Source: Bacteroidota bacterium
GTDB taxonomy: Bacteria > Bacteroidota > Bacteroidia > B-17B0 > Aurantibacillaceae
DNA: 64,000 nt
Assembly (NCBI GenBank): GCA_016708845.1
Contig: JADJFB010000017.1
Coordinates: 1-64,000, forward strand
Direction: 5' to 3'
Numbering within the stretch: position 1 is the first letter of the stretch; every line of letters starts with the position of its first letter. The notes beneath the pieces were generated by a model, which ran no database searches, was not told the origin of the DNA, and saw only the letters and a program-made list of their open reading frames with translations. Shown one piece after another: positions 1 through 9,250 of the stretch. The position numbers and the translations under genes were made by a program.

Positions 1-1
1 A

Positions 2-1095
2 TTATTTATTATCTGCTTTTACCAGTTTGCGTTAGCTTTTAGAGATAAAAAATACATTCAGTTTATTTGGTTAGCGCTATTCACTTCCTTCGTGATAAAC
101 ATCCGATTGATGGGAATATTGTTTGTGGGTTTTGTTATCTTTTTTTTAGTACTCGATTTTATAATTTACCGTAAAGAAAAAAAAATCATAAGAAAGCAGG
201 TAGTACAAACTCTCTTGTATTTATTTTTTACCATTCTTTTTACAATTGCTACATGGCCTTTGTTATGGCATAATTTAATTGAAAACTTCAAATACACCTT
301 TAATAACTTATCTCAATATCCATGGGGTGGTTCCAACTTATTTAAAGGCGAAATTATTGACGCCACAAAAATAGGATGGGATTATATTCCAACTTGGTTT
401 TGTATCAACACACCTATTGTATTTTTAATTCTTGGTTTCTCTGGAATACTTTTTTTTACAATTCGGTTATTAAAAAATCTCAAAAACTTTGATTTAAAAT
501 CCATAGATAAAAATAATTTATTATTCGTTTTTTCTTTTGTCGCTCCAATTTTATCAATCATAGTTTTAAAGTCGGTACTATATGATACTTGGAGGCATTT
601 ATTTTACATTTATCCATCTTTTATTTTGTTAGGTATTTACTTTTTAAATTATTGTATCAATTCAAAATTTAAAAAGGCGGACTTATCTGTAACTACTCTT
701 TCAATAATTTCTGGTTTATATTATCAATTATTTCCATTTCATCATGTGTATTTTAATCAATTTATTTCTTGAACGGAAAAGATTTTATTAGAAAAAACTA
801 CGAAATGGATTATTGGGGTAGTTATAACAAATCTTTAGAGGCTCTTTTAGAAATTGATTCTTCGGATGTTATAAAAATTTCTCCTGATAATCCTGTGATC
901 ATTGCTAATTCAGAAATGTTAACGGATGAACAACAAAAACGAATTTTGTTTGTGGATTCAATACATAAATCCGATTATTTTATTGTAACCTATAGATGGC
1001 ACCCCAAGGATTATGATACATTAGGAGTAAAAGAAGTCAAATCATTTTATGTTTTAAAAAGTAAAATAAATTCTATTTATAAGGTGAAAAAATAA
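2..1095 (+). CDS. Membrane glycosyltransferase, GT39/PMT-like (5' truncated by window, one frameshift)
   Basis: The reading frame is open from the window edge, so the N-terminus is missing. The first 770 bases encode several hydrophobic helices and end in HVYFNQF. A stop follows in this frame, but shifting by one base near 769 continues with a segment containing YEMDYWGSYNKSLEAL. In bacterial dolichyl-phosphate-mannose-type glycosyltransferases a YFN-x-x motif is followed by a similar DYWG segment, so the two frames read as one protein (inference from family knowledge). Such enzymes move a sugar from a polyprenyl carrier to an acceptor at the membrane. The break lies in a T-rich tract and is probably a one-base sequencing deletion. 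A related lipid-linked sugar transferase cannot be excluded. Confidence 0.6.
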
Positions 1096-1139
1096 ATATG
1101 TATAACATATTTTGTTTACATTTATATAAACAAAACGCC

Positions 1140-2051
1140 ATGAAGAAAAGTATCACCCTCCTATTAATAATATTAAGTTATTCTTCAAAAAGTCAATTTT
1201 ACAATCAATATTTTGATGGCGGGATTCTTACACCTCCTTATAGTTCAATAACTATACATATTGATAACACTTCGGAAAATAGTTGGCAAATTGGAAGGCC
1301 CTCAAAAACTCTTTTTAACAGTGCTAATACTTTGCCAAAGGCTATTGTTACCGACACTTTAAATTACTACCCAATAAATGATACATCCACTTTTTCATTT
1401 GCAATACCACTTACTAATTTCCCATGGGCTCCAATAGCGCTGCAATGGACTCAAAAAATAAATTTCGACATGAACTTAGATGGCGGAATAGTTGAGTTTT
1501 CAAACGACAGTGTTACTTGGGAAAATGCTGGTTGGTCTCCATATTCCTATCAGTTTTATGGATATAATCCTATTAATTTAAACACATTCGGATGCTGCGA
1601 ATATGGATTTACTGGAACTGATAATACCTGGCGTGATATATGGCTTTGTATAGACCCTAATTATGGTCACCAAAACGATACACTATTTTTTCGCTTCACA
1701 TCAATATCAGACAATATAAACACTAACAAGGAAGGCTGGATGATTGATAACTTTCAAGCTAGAACAACTGTTATTCATCCAGTAAAAGAAACTAGCCAAA
1801 TCGACGATATTGTTGTGTATCCAAACATTTCAACAGGAATGGTAAATATTGAAATGAAAAAAACTAAAGCAACTGATAAAATCGAAAACATTGAAATGAT
1901 TGATGAAACAGGAAAAGTGGTTGAAGTCTTTGGAAAAACTTTTACAAAAGTGGTCTTAGATATTAAAAAACATAAGCCAGGTTTATATTATTTTAGAGTC
2001 ACAACTAATAACAAGCCTAAGTTATTTAAAGTGATTTATGAAAAGAATTAA
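1140..2051 (+). CDS. Secreted T9SS cargo protein, type A sorting domain
   Basis: The ATG at 1140 begins a clear signal peptide (MKKSITLLLIILSYSSKSQF), whereas the longer in-frame start adds 14 residues with no export signal. The mature part has a beta-rich, MAM/jelly-roll-like segment with WQIGRPS and EGWMIDNF, often seen in Bacteroidota adhesins and peptidases. The C-terminal 75 residues form a Por sorting domain: VYPNISTGMVNIE, a GKVVEVF-like strand, GLYYFRVTT and a basic end. The protein should cross the outer membrane through T9SS and be anchored or released. No catalytic motif is visible. Its last 14 bases overlap the next gene, so the two are probably co-transcribed. Confidence 0.75.
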   Translation: MKKSITLLLIILSYSSKSQFYNQYFDGGILTPPYSSITIHIDNTSENSWQIGRPSKTLFNSANTLPKAIVTDTLNYYPINDTSTFSFAIPLTNFPWAPIALQWTQKINFDMNLDGGIVEFSNDSVTWENAGWSPYSYQFYGYNPINLNTFGCCEYGFTGTDNTWRDIWLCIDPNYGHQNDTLFFRFTSISDNINTNKEGWMIDNFQARTTVIHPVKETSQIDDIVVYPNISTGMVNIEMKKTKATDKIENIEMIDETGKVVEVFGKTFTKVVLDIKKHKPGLYYFRVTTNNKPKLFKVIYEKN

Positions 2052-3057
2052 GTTTATCCTATTTTCAAGTTTTGTACTTCTTATCTGTTTATTAATGCTC
2101 TCATTCATAAAAGAGCAAAAAAATGAGCCCTATATATTTCCACAGGTATCGCATTTTCCAAAAATGCCATTAAATCCTAATAATGAAGTTACGATGGAAG
2201 GTGTAACTTTAGGTAGGTATCTATTTTATGATCCAATTTTTAGTGCAGATAGTACCATATCATGTTCAAGTTGTCATTCTCAACAATATGCCTTTAGCGA
2301 TTCTCCAAATCAATTCAGTAAAGGTATTCAGCAAAAGACACAACAACGAAATACTTTAGCGTTATTTAATTTAGCTTGGTATCCAAAATTATTTTGGGAC
2401 GGCAGAGTAAATTCAATTGAAGAACAAGTATTTCATCCAGTTAGAACTGAATCTGAAATGAGTAACGATTGGATAAGCATCACAAAAAAAATTAATCGCA
2501 GTACTTTTTACAAAAAAATGTTTTACAAAGCTTTTGGAAATAAAGAAATTGATAGTGTGTTAATTTCAAAAGCAATAGCTCAGTTCGAAAGGACCTTAAT
2601 ATCTTACGATTCGAAATACGATAAAGTAATAAGAAAGGAAGCAAAATTTACAATGGAAGAACTAGAGGGCTTAGAATTAATTAATGATTTTACAAAAGGA
2701 GCTTGCTCACATTGTCACCCAACAGACGCTCATGGACTTGGTACTACTGGCGAGTTTAGTAACAATGGATTAGATGAAGTTATTGACCCGTTAAATTATA
2801 CCGATTTTGGATTAGGCAAAACCACACAAAACATATCAGATAACGGAAGATTTAAAATCCCTTCACTCAGAAATTTAGCTTTTACAGCTCCCTACATGCA
2901 TGACGGAAGATTTAAAACGCTTGAAGAAGTGTTAGATTTTTATAGCGGAAACATAAAAAAGTCAGTTAACATAGATTCAAAAATGGTTTTTGTTCATCAA
3001 GGTGGCGCAAAACTTAATAAGTATGAGTATAAAACTTGGTATAATATTCGTTTTTAA
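2038..3057 (+). CDS. Di-haem cytochrome c peroxidase / MauG family protein
   Basis: The 339-residue protein starts with one hydrophobic export segment (residues 1-23). It has two c-type haem motifs, CSSCH at 76-80 and CSHCH at 223-227, the spacing typical of bacterial cytochrome c peroxidases and MauG-like proteins. The stretch around MHDGRFKTLEEVLDFY near the C-terminus is also diagnostic. The family reduces hydrogen peroxide or carries out haem-based oxidations in the periplasm. The start overlaps the T9SS cargo gene by 14 bp, suggesting translational coupling. Whether it is a true peroxidase or a MauG-like oxidase cannot be decided from sequence. Confidence 0.88.
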   Translation: MKRIKFILFSSFVLLICLLMLSFIKEQKNEPYIFPQVSHFPKMPLNPNNEVTMEGVTLGRYLFYDPIFSADSTISCSSCHSQQYAFSDSPNQFSKGIQQKTQQRNTLALFNLAWYPKLFWDGRVNSIEEQVFHPVRTESEMSNDWISITKKINRSTFYKKMFYKAFGNKEIDSVLISKAIAQFERTLISYDSKYDKVIRKEAKFTMEELEGLELINDFTKGACSHCHPTDAHGLGTTGEFSNNGLDEVIDPLNYTDFGLGKTTQNISDNGRFKIPSLRNLAFTAPYMHDGRFKTLEEVLDFYSGNIKKSVNIDSKMVFVHQGGAKLNKYEYKTWYNIRF

Positions 3058-3100
3058 TGGTTTATGCCCTCAAAAGCTGTATAAAAGTCACTATTTTTTT

Positions 3101-3108
3101 TATCTTTG
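3101..3108 (+). promoter_or_regulatory. Bacteroidota-type -7 box upstream of ffh
   Basis: TATCTTTG matches the TAnnTTTG -7 consensus of Bacteroidota sigma-ABfr promoters and lies 20 bp before the ffh start. No clear -33 TTG was found, so support is moderate. Confidence 0.5.
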
Positions 3109-3128
3109 CAGCCTCAAAATAAAACACC

Positions 3129-4469
3129 ATGTTTGATAATTTATCCGATAAACTCGAAAGAGCCCTTAAAACCCTTAAAGGTCAAGGAAAAATAACTGAA
3201 ATTAACGTTGCCGAAACGTTGAAAGAAATTCGTAAAGCCTTATTAGATGCCGATGTTAACTATAAAGTAGCAAAAACATTTACGGATACCGTTAAAGAAA
3301 AAGCTTTAGGACAAAACGTTTTAACAGCAGTTTCTCCAAGTCAGTTATTAGTAAAAATTACTCATGATGAGTTAACCCAATTAATGGGTGGACAAATGGA
3401 AGAGATTTTCCTTGGTGGAAATCCAACCATTATTTTAATGAGTGGTTTACAAGGTTCTGGTAAAACAACCTTTACAGGAAAATTAGCCAATTTCTTAAAA
3501 ACGAAAAAAGGCAAAAAACCATTATTAGTTGCTTGTGACGTATATCGTCCAGCGGCTATTGACCAATTACACGTTTTAGGAGAGCAAATTGGAGTAGATG
3601 TTTTTTCAAACAAAGAAGAAAAAAATCCAATTAAAATTGCTGAAGCTGCTATTAAACAAGCTAAAGAAAATGGCAATAGCATTGTATTAATAGATACCGC
3701 AGGTCGTTTAGCAGTTGATGAACAAATGATGACCGAGATTGCTGATTTAAAAAAAGCAATTAATCCTAACGAAATTTTATTTGTTGTTGATGCCATGACG
3801 GGGCAAGATGCTGTTAATACAGCAAAAGCCTTTAATGATCGTTTAGATTTTGATGGGGTTGTATTAACTAAATTAGATGGTGATACTCGTGGTGGAGCAG
3901 CTTTATCTATTAAATCAGTCGTAAATAAGCCCATTAAATTTATTGGTACTGGTGAAAAGATGGAAGCTTTAGATGTTTTCTATCCGGAGCGTATGGCCGA
4001 CCGTATTTTGGGAATGGGTGACGTGGTTACTTTAGTAGAACGTGCTCAGGAACAATTTAACGAAGAAGAAGCTAGAAAATTATCTAAAAAAATTGCCAAA
4101 AATCAATTTGACTTCAACGATTTTTTAAGCCAGTTACAGCAAATTAAAAAAATGGGAAATATCAAAGATTTAGTTGGTATGATTCCAGGAGTTGGTAAAG
4201 CCATGAAAGATGCTGAAATCAATGATGATGCATTTAAAGGCATTGAAGCTATTATCGGTTCTATGACGCCAAAAGAACGTTCACAGCCTGAAATCATGAA
4301 TGGTTCTCGCCGTCAGCGTATTGCAAAAGGTAGCGGACAAACTATACAAGAAGTCAATAAATTATTAAAGCAGTTTGAAGATACTCGCAAAATGATGCGT
4401 ATGATGGGCGATAAAAACCAAATGGCAAAATTGATGAAAAATATGCCAGGCGGAATGCCGAAGATGTAA
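3129..4469 (+). CDS. ffh: Signal recognition particle protein Ffh
   Basis: This 446-residue SRP54-type GTPase binds 4.5S RNA and signal sequences and delivers nascent inner-membrane and exported proteins to FtsY. The N domain covers roughly residues 1-90. The G domain carries the P-loop GLQGSGKTT at 106-114, DTAGR near 190 and TKLDGDTRGGAALS near 245. The methionine-rich M domain follows from about 300 and ends in MMRMMGDKNQMAKLMKNMPG. Length and motif order match the family. The gene has its own TAnnTTTG box and is separated from folD by a short repeat-like spacer. Confidence 0.97.
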   Translation: MFDNLSDKLERALKTLKGQGKITEINVAETLKEIRKALLDADVNYKVAKTFTDTVKEKALGQNVLTAVSPSQLLVKITHDELTQLMGGQMEEIFLGGNPTIILMSGLQGSGKTTFTGKLANFLKTKKGKKPLLVACDVYRPAAIDQLHVLGEQIGVDVFSNKEEKNPIKIAEAAIKQAKENGNSIVLIDTAGRLAVDEQMMTEIADLKKAINPNEILFVVDAMTGQDAVNTAKAFNDRLDFDGVVLTKLDGDTRGGAALSIKSVVNKPIKFIGTGEKMEALDVFYPERMADRILGMGDVVTLVERAQEQFNEEEARKLSKKIAKNQFDFNDFLSQLQQIKKMGNIKDLVGMIPGVGKAMKDAEINDDAFKGIEAIIGSMTPKERSQPEIMNGSRRQRIAKGSGQTIQEVNKLLKQFEDTRKMMRMMGDKNQMAKLMKNMPGGMPKM

Positions 4470-4470
4470 G

Positions 4471-4531
4471 TACGAATGACGATTTAAGAACTACGATTTG
4501 ATATGAATTCGTAATTCGTAATTCGCAAATC
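4471..4531. repeat. Short tandem/palindromic spacer repeat (AATTCGT units)
   Basis: Three consecutive AATTCGT-like units (4506-4525) lie opposite a degenerate ACGAAT/ACGATTT arm (4471-4500), so the ffh-folD spacer forms an imperfect palindrome. Similar simple palindromic spacers occur elsewhere in this window. No coding content was seen. Confidence 0.5.
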
Positions 4532-4544
4532 TAAAATTTGAATT

Positions 4545-5420
4545 ATGGTTTTAATCGACGGAAAAAAAATATCGCTTGAACTTCAATCTGAAATTGCATT
4601 AGAAGTAAAAGAATTAATTACTAAAGGAAAAAAGCAACCGCACTTGGCGGCTATTTTAGTGGGTGATGATCCTGCTTCTCAAACTTATGTGGGAAGTAAA
4701 GTGAAAGCTTGTGAAAATGTTGGTTTTAAATCAACCTTAGTCACTTTTGAAGCTTATGTTTCTGAACAAAAATTATTAGCAAAAATTGAAGAATTAAATA
4801 ACGACGATGATATTGACGGCTACATTGTTCAATTACCATTGCCACGTCATATTTCCGAACAAAAAATTATTGAAGCTATCAAACCAAGTAAAGATGTTGA
4901 TGGCTTTCATCCAATAAACGTTGGTCGTTTAGTGTTGAATTTACCAACTTATGTAAGCGCTACTCCTTTTGGAATTGTACAATTATTAGAACGGTACAAT
5001 ATTCCAACCGATGGTAAGCATTGTGTAGTTATTGGAAGAAGTCACATTGTAGGTTCGCCTATGAGTATTTTAATGGCTAAAAACACCAATTTGGGTAATT
5101 GTACGGTTACACTATGTCATAGCCATACTCAAAATTTAAAAGAACATACTTTAAACGCTGATATTATTATTGCTGCTATTGGTAAACCTAATTTTGTAAC
5201 AGCTGATATGGTTAAAGAAGGTGCTGTTATTATTGATGTGGGTATTAACCGCGTGGATGATGCTACTAAAAAGAGCGGATTTAAATTAGTGGGCGATGTA
5301 CAATTTGAAGAGGTTTCTAAAAAAGCAGGTTATATTACCCCTGTTCCAGGTGGTGTTGGCCCAATGACTATTGCCTCCTTGTTAAAAAACACCTTAATTG
5401 CTGCTAAACGAGAGTTTTAA
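4545..5420 (+). CDS. folD: Bifunctional methylenetetrahydrofolate dehydrogenase / methenyltetrahydrofolate cyclohydrolase
   Basis: FolD interconverts 5,10-methylene-, 5,10-methenyl- and 10-formyl-tetrahydrofolate with NADP(H), supplying one-carbon units for purines and formyl-methionine. The 291 residues contain the family signatures: the YVGSK lysine motif near residue 50, GYIVQLPLPRHI near 100, the nucleotide-binding VIGRSHIVGSPMSILM near 165 and PVPGGVGPMTIA near the C-terminus. The start follows an AT-rich leader. The final 40 bp are duplicated at 9657-9696, marking this 3' end as the probable target of an insertion. Confidence 0.97.
   Translation: MVLIDGKKISLELQSEIALEVKELITKGKKQPHLAAILVGDDPASQTYVGSKVKACENVGFKSTLVTFEAYVSEQKLLAKIEELNNDDDIDGYIVQLPLPRHISEQKIIEAIKPSKDVDGFHPINVGRLVLNLPTYVSATPFGIVQLLERYNIPTDGKHCVVIGRSHIVGSPMSILMAKNTNLGNCTVTLCHSHTQNLKEHTLNADIIIAAIGKPNFVTADMVKEGAVIIDVGINRVDDATKKSGFKLVGDVQFEEVSKKAGYITPVPGGVGPMTIASLLKNTLIAAKREF
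5381..5420 (+). repeat. Direct repeat, left copy: 3' end of folD
   Basis: These 40 bases are the last codons and stop of folD. They match 9657-9696 at 38 of 40 positions. The single difference inside the shared 37-bp core is a synonymous arginine change (CGA versus AGA). The two copies flank the T9SS-gene and IS-remnant segment. Confidence 0.85.
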
Positions 5421-5768
5421 TCTTGGTTCGATAATAGAACTAAAATTTTCAGGATTTACCATTCAAAATAGGTAAGAATTTTCCAATTTTATAAAACGAA
5501 TTTGTAAAAACTTCGGTGTACCGTAGTTTTTCATTCAGAAAAAGCGGAAATTACTGTAATTTAGTTAAATTTAAAATTATTTCGGGTCCCGTCCGGACCG
5601 CGGCAAATTGCAAAATGTGTGACAAACCCAAAGCCCGATAGGGCAAAATAGCTTTTGCTTAATGCCTTGAAAAGACATAGTTAAAAGCAAGGGCTATTTT
5701 GGTTTGGCGCATCTTTTTGCTTTGCCCCTGCTGAGGAACACCACTTTACCGTTTCAAGAAATTTAAAA
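5421..5768. other. Intergenic region after folD with several hairpins
   Basis: About 350 bases without a gene, at the left end of the candidate inserted segment. Around 5580-5650 the composition is more GC-rich than the surroundings. The strongest structure pairs 5644-5660 (CAAAATAGCTTTTGCTT) with 5685-5701: a 17-bp stem with two G-U positions and a 24-nt loop. Smaller hairpins are GGTCC/GGACC near 5586-5600 and GCCC-GATA-GGGC near 5632-5644. There is no convincing T-run, so these are not clear terminators. They could be ends of a degraded mobile element. Confidence 0.45.
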
Positions 5769-6944
5769 TTATTGTTGTACCACTAATTTTTTGATTAGTG
5801 TTTTGTTAAGTGAGCTGTCGTGGATCTTCACGAAGTAAATACCGCTTTTCACATCAATATCAAAGTTCTTTAAAGCATTAGTTACCTGTAATTTGTTTTG
5901 ATAAACAATTTTACCAGTTACATCACTGATGGTTACATCTACATTGCCTTTTGTAAGCTCTGCAAATTGCAAACTAACGTTTCCGTTATTGGGATTAGGA
6001 AATATAGTGACGCTTTTTTGCAGTTTGTCATATTCGTCTACTTTAGATGGCAGCAATACCGTAACCGTTACAGTATGATTATAAACCACGCTGTTAAATG
6101 TTTCGGTTGCTTTGTAGGGAGTTGTAACAATTGGCTTTACATAAATGCCTGGTGCATTTTTTATAAAGGCATTGCTCATATCAAACCAATCAACATTTAA
6201 GCCTGTAATTGCCGGACCAATTAAAACACTATCCGCTAAATAAATGGTAGTATCCCGGTATTGCCATTGGGGAGTTATGATGTTTGTTAATGATACATCA
6301 TCTATATAATAATATGCGCCAGGATATGATGAATAGTTGACAGATAAAGTATCAGTTGAATTGTCATCATTGAAATTACCTATAGTTAAAAACTGCTCCG
6401 TGCCATTTGCTTGAATAATGCCACTAACTTCAATCCAATTTAAGGTGTCGTTAATAATAGGGTTACCAAATTTCACAACAGATGGGGTAATGTTTATTAC
6501 ACTTCCTGATCCTCCACTCGCACCAATTGCGGAAGCTGTTAAAGCAGCTCCGATATTATTTACCGCATATTTAGTTATATAGTTGTTTGTATAAAACTTT
6601 AATAAATAATATTTGGTATTTGTCAATTGACTGGTTAATCCTACCTGTAGATACTCCCTATAGTCATTGCCAAATCCATTAAGAAACCATAGGGCAGAAT
6701 ATGCCACTCCTTCTTTTGCATATTGAAATCCAGACCCAGAATAAGGCACATTCCTAGTGGGAGAACATGAATTAAAGTAATCTACACTATTATTGTCTTT
6801 TCCTGTCCATGGCACCGCGTAGTAAACTTGACTTGCAGAATTTGGGCAAATGGTATAGGTTTCAAAACTACCATTAGGTACCAAATTTTGCGAGTTTGAA
6901 ACTAAACTGGTAGTTATAAAAACCAGGGCTATAACGTTTTTCAT
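5769..6944 (-). CDS. Secreted T9SS cargo protein, type A sorting domain (paralogue 1)
   Basis: I place the start at the ATG at 6944, giving a signal peptide that ends before NLVPNGSFE. An upstream GTG would add seven unneeded residues. The order is: a NLVPNGSFE-type beta-rich passenger (about residues 22-225), a PKD/Ig-like segment containing YRDTTIYLADSVLIGP, and a sorting domain with TIFPNPNNGNVSLQF and a SGIYFVKI-LIKKLVVQQ end. From about residue 225 onward it is almost identical to the paralogue at 7364-8539, while the passengers diverge. The protein is probably surface-exposed or released, with unknown ligand. All T9SS genes in this block run on the minus strand. Confidence 0.75.
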   Translation of the reverse strand: MKNVIALVFITTSLVSNSQNLVPNGSFETYTICPNSASQVYYAVPWTGKDNNSVDYFNSCSPTRNVPYSGSGFQYAKEGVAYSALWFLNGFGNDYREYLQVGLTSQLTNTKYYLLKFYTNNYITKYAVNNIGAALTASAIGASGGSGSVINITPSVVKFGNPIINDTLNWIEVSGIIQANGTEQFLTIGNFNDDNSTDTLSVNYSSYPGAYYYIDDVSLTNIITPQWQYRDTTIYLADSVLIGPAITGLNVDWFDMSNAFIKNAPGIYVKPIVTTPYKATETFNSVVYNHTVTVTVLLPSKVDEYDKLQKSVTIFPNPNNGNVSLQFAELTKGNVDVTISDVTGKIVYQNKLQVTNALKNFDIDVKSGIYFVKIHDSSLNKTLIKKLVVQQ

Positions 6945-6954
6945 TATTACAATT

Positions 6955-7176
6955 TTATTGCACAACTAGTTTTTTAACAACTGTTTTATCATAACTAGTA
7001 ATTTTCACAAAATAAATGCCACTTTGCGTGTTTAAATTAAACATAGATAAAGCATTTACTACACTTAATTTATCATTTAATATTACTTTACCAGTTACAT
7101 CATTCACCGTCTGGCTTTTTACCAAGCTAACGATTACCAAGCCAATAAACAATAATAATAATTTAAGTTTTTTCAT
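6955..7176 (-). CDS. Miniature protein: signal peptide joined to a partial T9SS sorting domain
   Basis: The 73 residues consist of a normal signal peptide (MKKLKLLLLFIGLVIVSLVK) followed directly by the last 50 or so residues of a sorting domain (VNDVTGKVILNDKLSVVNAL ... SGIYFVKI ... VKKLVVQ). There is no passenger. The sorting half resembles the neighbours' domains but is more diverged. It ends 10 bp before the ATG of paralogue 1, so the two could be co-transcribed. The simplest explanation is an internal deletion of a T9SS cargo gene. If expressed, the product would be little more than an export and sorting signal. Confidence 0.5.
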   Translation of the reverse strand: MKKLKLLLLFIGLVIVSLVKSQTVNDVTGKVILNDKLSVVNALSMFNLNTQSGIYFVKITSYDKTVVKKLVVQ

Positions 7177-7363
7177 AAAAATGAGTTATAGTTATAACGA
7201 ATATATAACTATTATTTTGATATCCAAATTATTGAATCTATTAAGAATATGATTTTAGTATAAAATAGGGGATATTTCCTACTAAATAAAAAACGTGTTA
7301 ATGTAAATTTAACATGCTTGAGAATAATGTAAACTAACATATGTTAGTTGTATAGATTTTTAG

Positions 7364-8539
7364 CTATTGTTGCACCACTAATTTTTTGATAAGTGTTTTA
7401 TTAAGGCTACTGTCGTAGATTTTTACAAAATAGATCCCACTTTTCACATCAATATCAAAGTTGGTTAAAGCATTTGTTACCGATAATTTATTTGCATAAA
7501 CGATCTTACCGGTTACATCGCTGATGGTTACATCCACATTACCTTTAGTAATTTCTGCAAACTGTAAACTAACGTTCCCGTTATTAGGGTTGGGAAATAT
7601 AGTGACACTTTTTTGCAGTTTATTATACTCATCTACTTTAGATGGCAGCAATACGGTAACCGTTACTGTATGATTATAAACCACGCTGTTAAATGTTTCG
7701 GTTGCCTGATAAGGTGTTGTAACTATTGGCTTTACATAAATGCCGGGAGCATTTTTTATAAAAGTATTACTCATATCAAACCAATCTACATTTAAACCGC
7801 TAACACCAGGGCCAATTAGCACACTATCTCCTAAATAAATAGTGGTATCCCGGTATTGCCATTTAGGAGTTGTGATATTTTCTACGCTAACGTCGTCGAT
7901 GTAATAATATGCACCTTGATAAGTGCCATAATTAACACTAACAGTGTCAGTAGTCAAATCTGCATTAAAATTCCCTATTATTAAAAAATTTTCACCGCCA
8001 CTTGCAGTATAAACTCCAGATACTTCTATCCAATTTAAACTATCTGTTATTACAGCATTATTAAATAATTTAATTTGAGGAATATAGTTTAATAAATATG
8101 TTCCACCTGTTTGGTAAGTATTATTATTAGAAAAATACATCCCCGTATTATTTATCGCATATTTTGAAAAATTAGAAAGAACTGTGTAAAATTTCACAAA
8201 GTAAAGAGCATTTGCAGTTAATGCTGTTGTTAACTGAGTTTGTATATATTCTCTTGCATTAGCTATAGGGTTCGAATAACCGAACATTCCAACGTAAGAA
8301 ACTCCTGTTTTAGGAATTTGAAACCCTCCCCCACCAATCGTATGGCTAGGTACCCGATTGGGAGCGCAGATATTATACAAGTCTGGAGTTCCCGCTTGCG
8401 TTGGATTCGACCAATTGACAGCTAACGTAGCCTGAGTGCCGCAAGAACTTATATTTTCAAAACTTCCATTAGGTACAAGATTTTGCGCACTCAAAAAGAA
8501 GTGTGTTAGTGCAAAAACTATACAAGCAATTTTTTTCAT
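7364..8539 (-). CDS. Secreted T9SS cargo protein, type A sorting domain (paralogue 2)
   Basis: The start at 8539 gives MKKIACIVFALTHFFLSAQ, a clean signal peptide, followed by NLVPNGSFE. The architecture equals paralogue 1: a 200-residue beta-rich passenger, a PKD/Ig-like segment with YRDTTIYLGDSVLIGP, then a type A sorting domain ending SGIYFVKI and LIKKLVVQQ. The passengers share only a pattern (NLVPNGSFE, REYIQ, YYIDDVS), while the C-terminal 170 residues are nearly identical. This implies duplication plus homogenisation of the C-terminal half. Transcription probably starts between the terminator at 8553-8583 and the ATG. The function of the passenger is unknown. Confidence 0.75.
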   Translation of the reverse strand: MKKIACIVFALTHFFLSAQNLVPNGSFENISSCGTQATLAVNWSNPTQAGTPDLYNICAPNRVPSHTIGGGGFQIPKTGVSYVGMFGYSNPIANAREYIQTQLTTALTANALYFVKFYTVLSNFSKYAINNTGMYFSNNNTYQTGGTYLLNYIPQIKLFNNAVITDSLNWIEVSGVYTASGGENFLIIGNFNADLTTDTVSVNYGTYQGAYYYIDDVSVENITTPKWQYRDTTIYLGDSVLIGPGVSGLNVDWFDMSNTFIKNAPGIYVKPIVTTPYQATETFNSVVYNHTVTVTVLLPSKVDEYNKLQKSVTIFPNPNNGNVSLQFAEITKGNVDVTISDVTGKIVYANKLSVTNALTNFDIDVKSGIYFVKIYDSSLNKTLIKKLVVQQ

Positions 8540-8552
8540 TATATAAATATAC

Positions 8553-8583
8553 AAAAAAAGCCTCTGAAAAATTCAGAGGCTTT
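8553..8583 (-). terminator. Intrinsic terminator after the truncated T9SS gene
   Basis: On the minus strand a 9-bp GC-bearing stem (GCCTCTGAA/TTCAGAGGC, extended by A-T pairs) is followed by seven Ts. It lies 8 bp beyond the stop of the 8591 gene and isolates paralogue 2 from it. Confidence 0.85.
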
Positions 8584-8590
8584 AAATGTT

Positions 8591-9250
8591 TTATTGTTGT
8601 ACAACTAATTTTTTGATGAGCGTTTTGTTAAGTGAGCTGTCGTGAATTTTCACGAAGTAAACACCACTTATTATATCAATATCAAAATTAGTTAAAGCAT
8701 TAGTTACCTGTAATTTGTTTTGATAAACAATTTTACCAGTTACATCACTGATGGTAACATCTACGTTTCCTTCAGTTAACCCAAAGGTTGCGATATTGAA
8801 GTTAGCCGTACCTGGGTTAGGGAAAATAGCAGCATCAAACAGAGAAGAAAGATCTTTGTTTTCCTCTTCTTCAGGTTTCATCAAACGGCTGTTATTATTG
8901 TTCTCCTCCTCACAGTTATCAAGGAACACTTTATACGTATCAAACATCACATTGTATAAAGCACGCGCCTGGTAAACTACCGAGCCATCCGTAAACGGAC
9001 AGCCGTTAGATAAGGTTACAACCGTGATACTATCCGCTGTGGTTAACGTCTGATTAGCATAATTCAGTAATACATTATAAAAATCCTTGTGATTGGTTTC
9101 AATACCAATGGTTGGGCTGATGCTTGCATTAACGCTTCCCGCACTACCTAAATTACCTTTAGCAGTTTCATCTTCCACGGTTGCAAATTTATCGCGGCTG
9201 GTATTGGTACTTGTGGCCGTAAAGGTTTGCAGGATAGGTGAAGCAGCCCT
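8591..9250 (-). pseudogene. 5'-truncated T9SS cargo gene (C-terminal part only)
   Basis: The frame encodes the C-terminal part of a larger secreted protein and has no signal peptide. The first ATG-like start is at 9178, but the frame stays open and protein-like (AASPILQTFTATSTNTS) up to the junction with a transposase fragment near 9250. Visible parts are a Cys-containing segment with NGCPFTDGSVVYQARALYN, an acidic linker (EEENNNNSRLMKPEEEEN) and a type A sorting domain with AIFPNPGTANF ending in LIKKLVVQQ. The sorting domain is almost identical to those of its neighbours. Loss of the 5' end next to IS sequence points to a real rearrangement rather than a read error. Confidence 0.65.

Noticed and set aside
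3362..3934. Minus-strand frame inside ffh
   Set aside because: It lies entirely within a highly conserved gene on the other strand and has no recognisable domain or start context.
5644..5701. Hairpin after folD as a terminator
   Set aside because: The stem is long, but the loop is 24 nt and no T-run follows on either strand.
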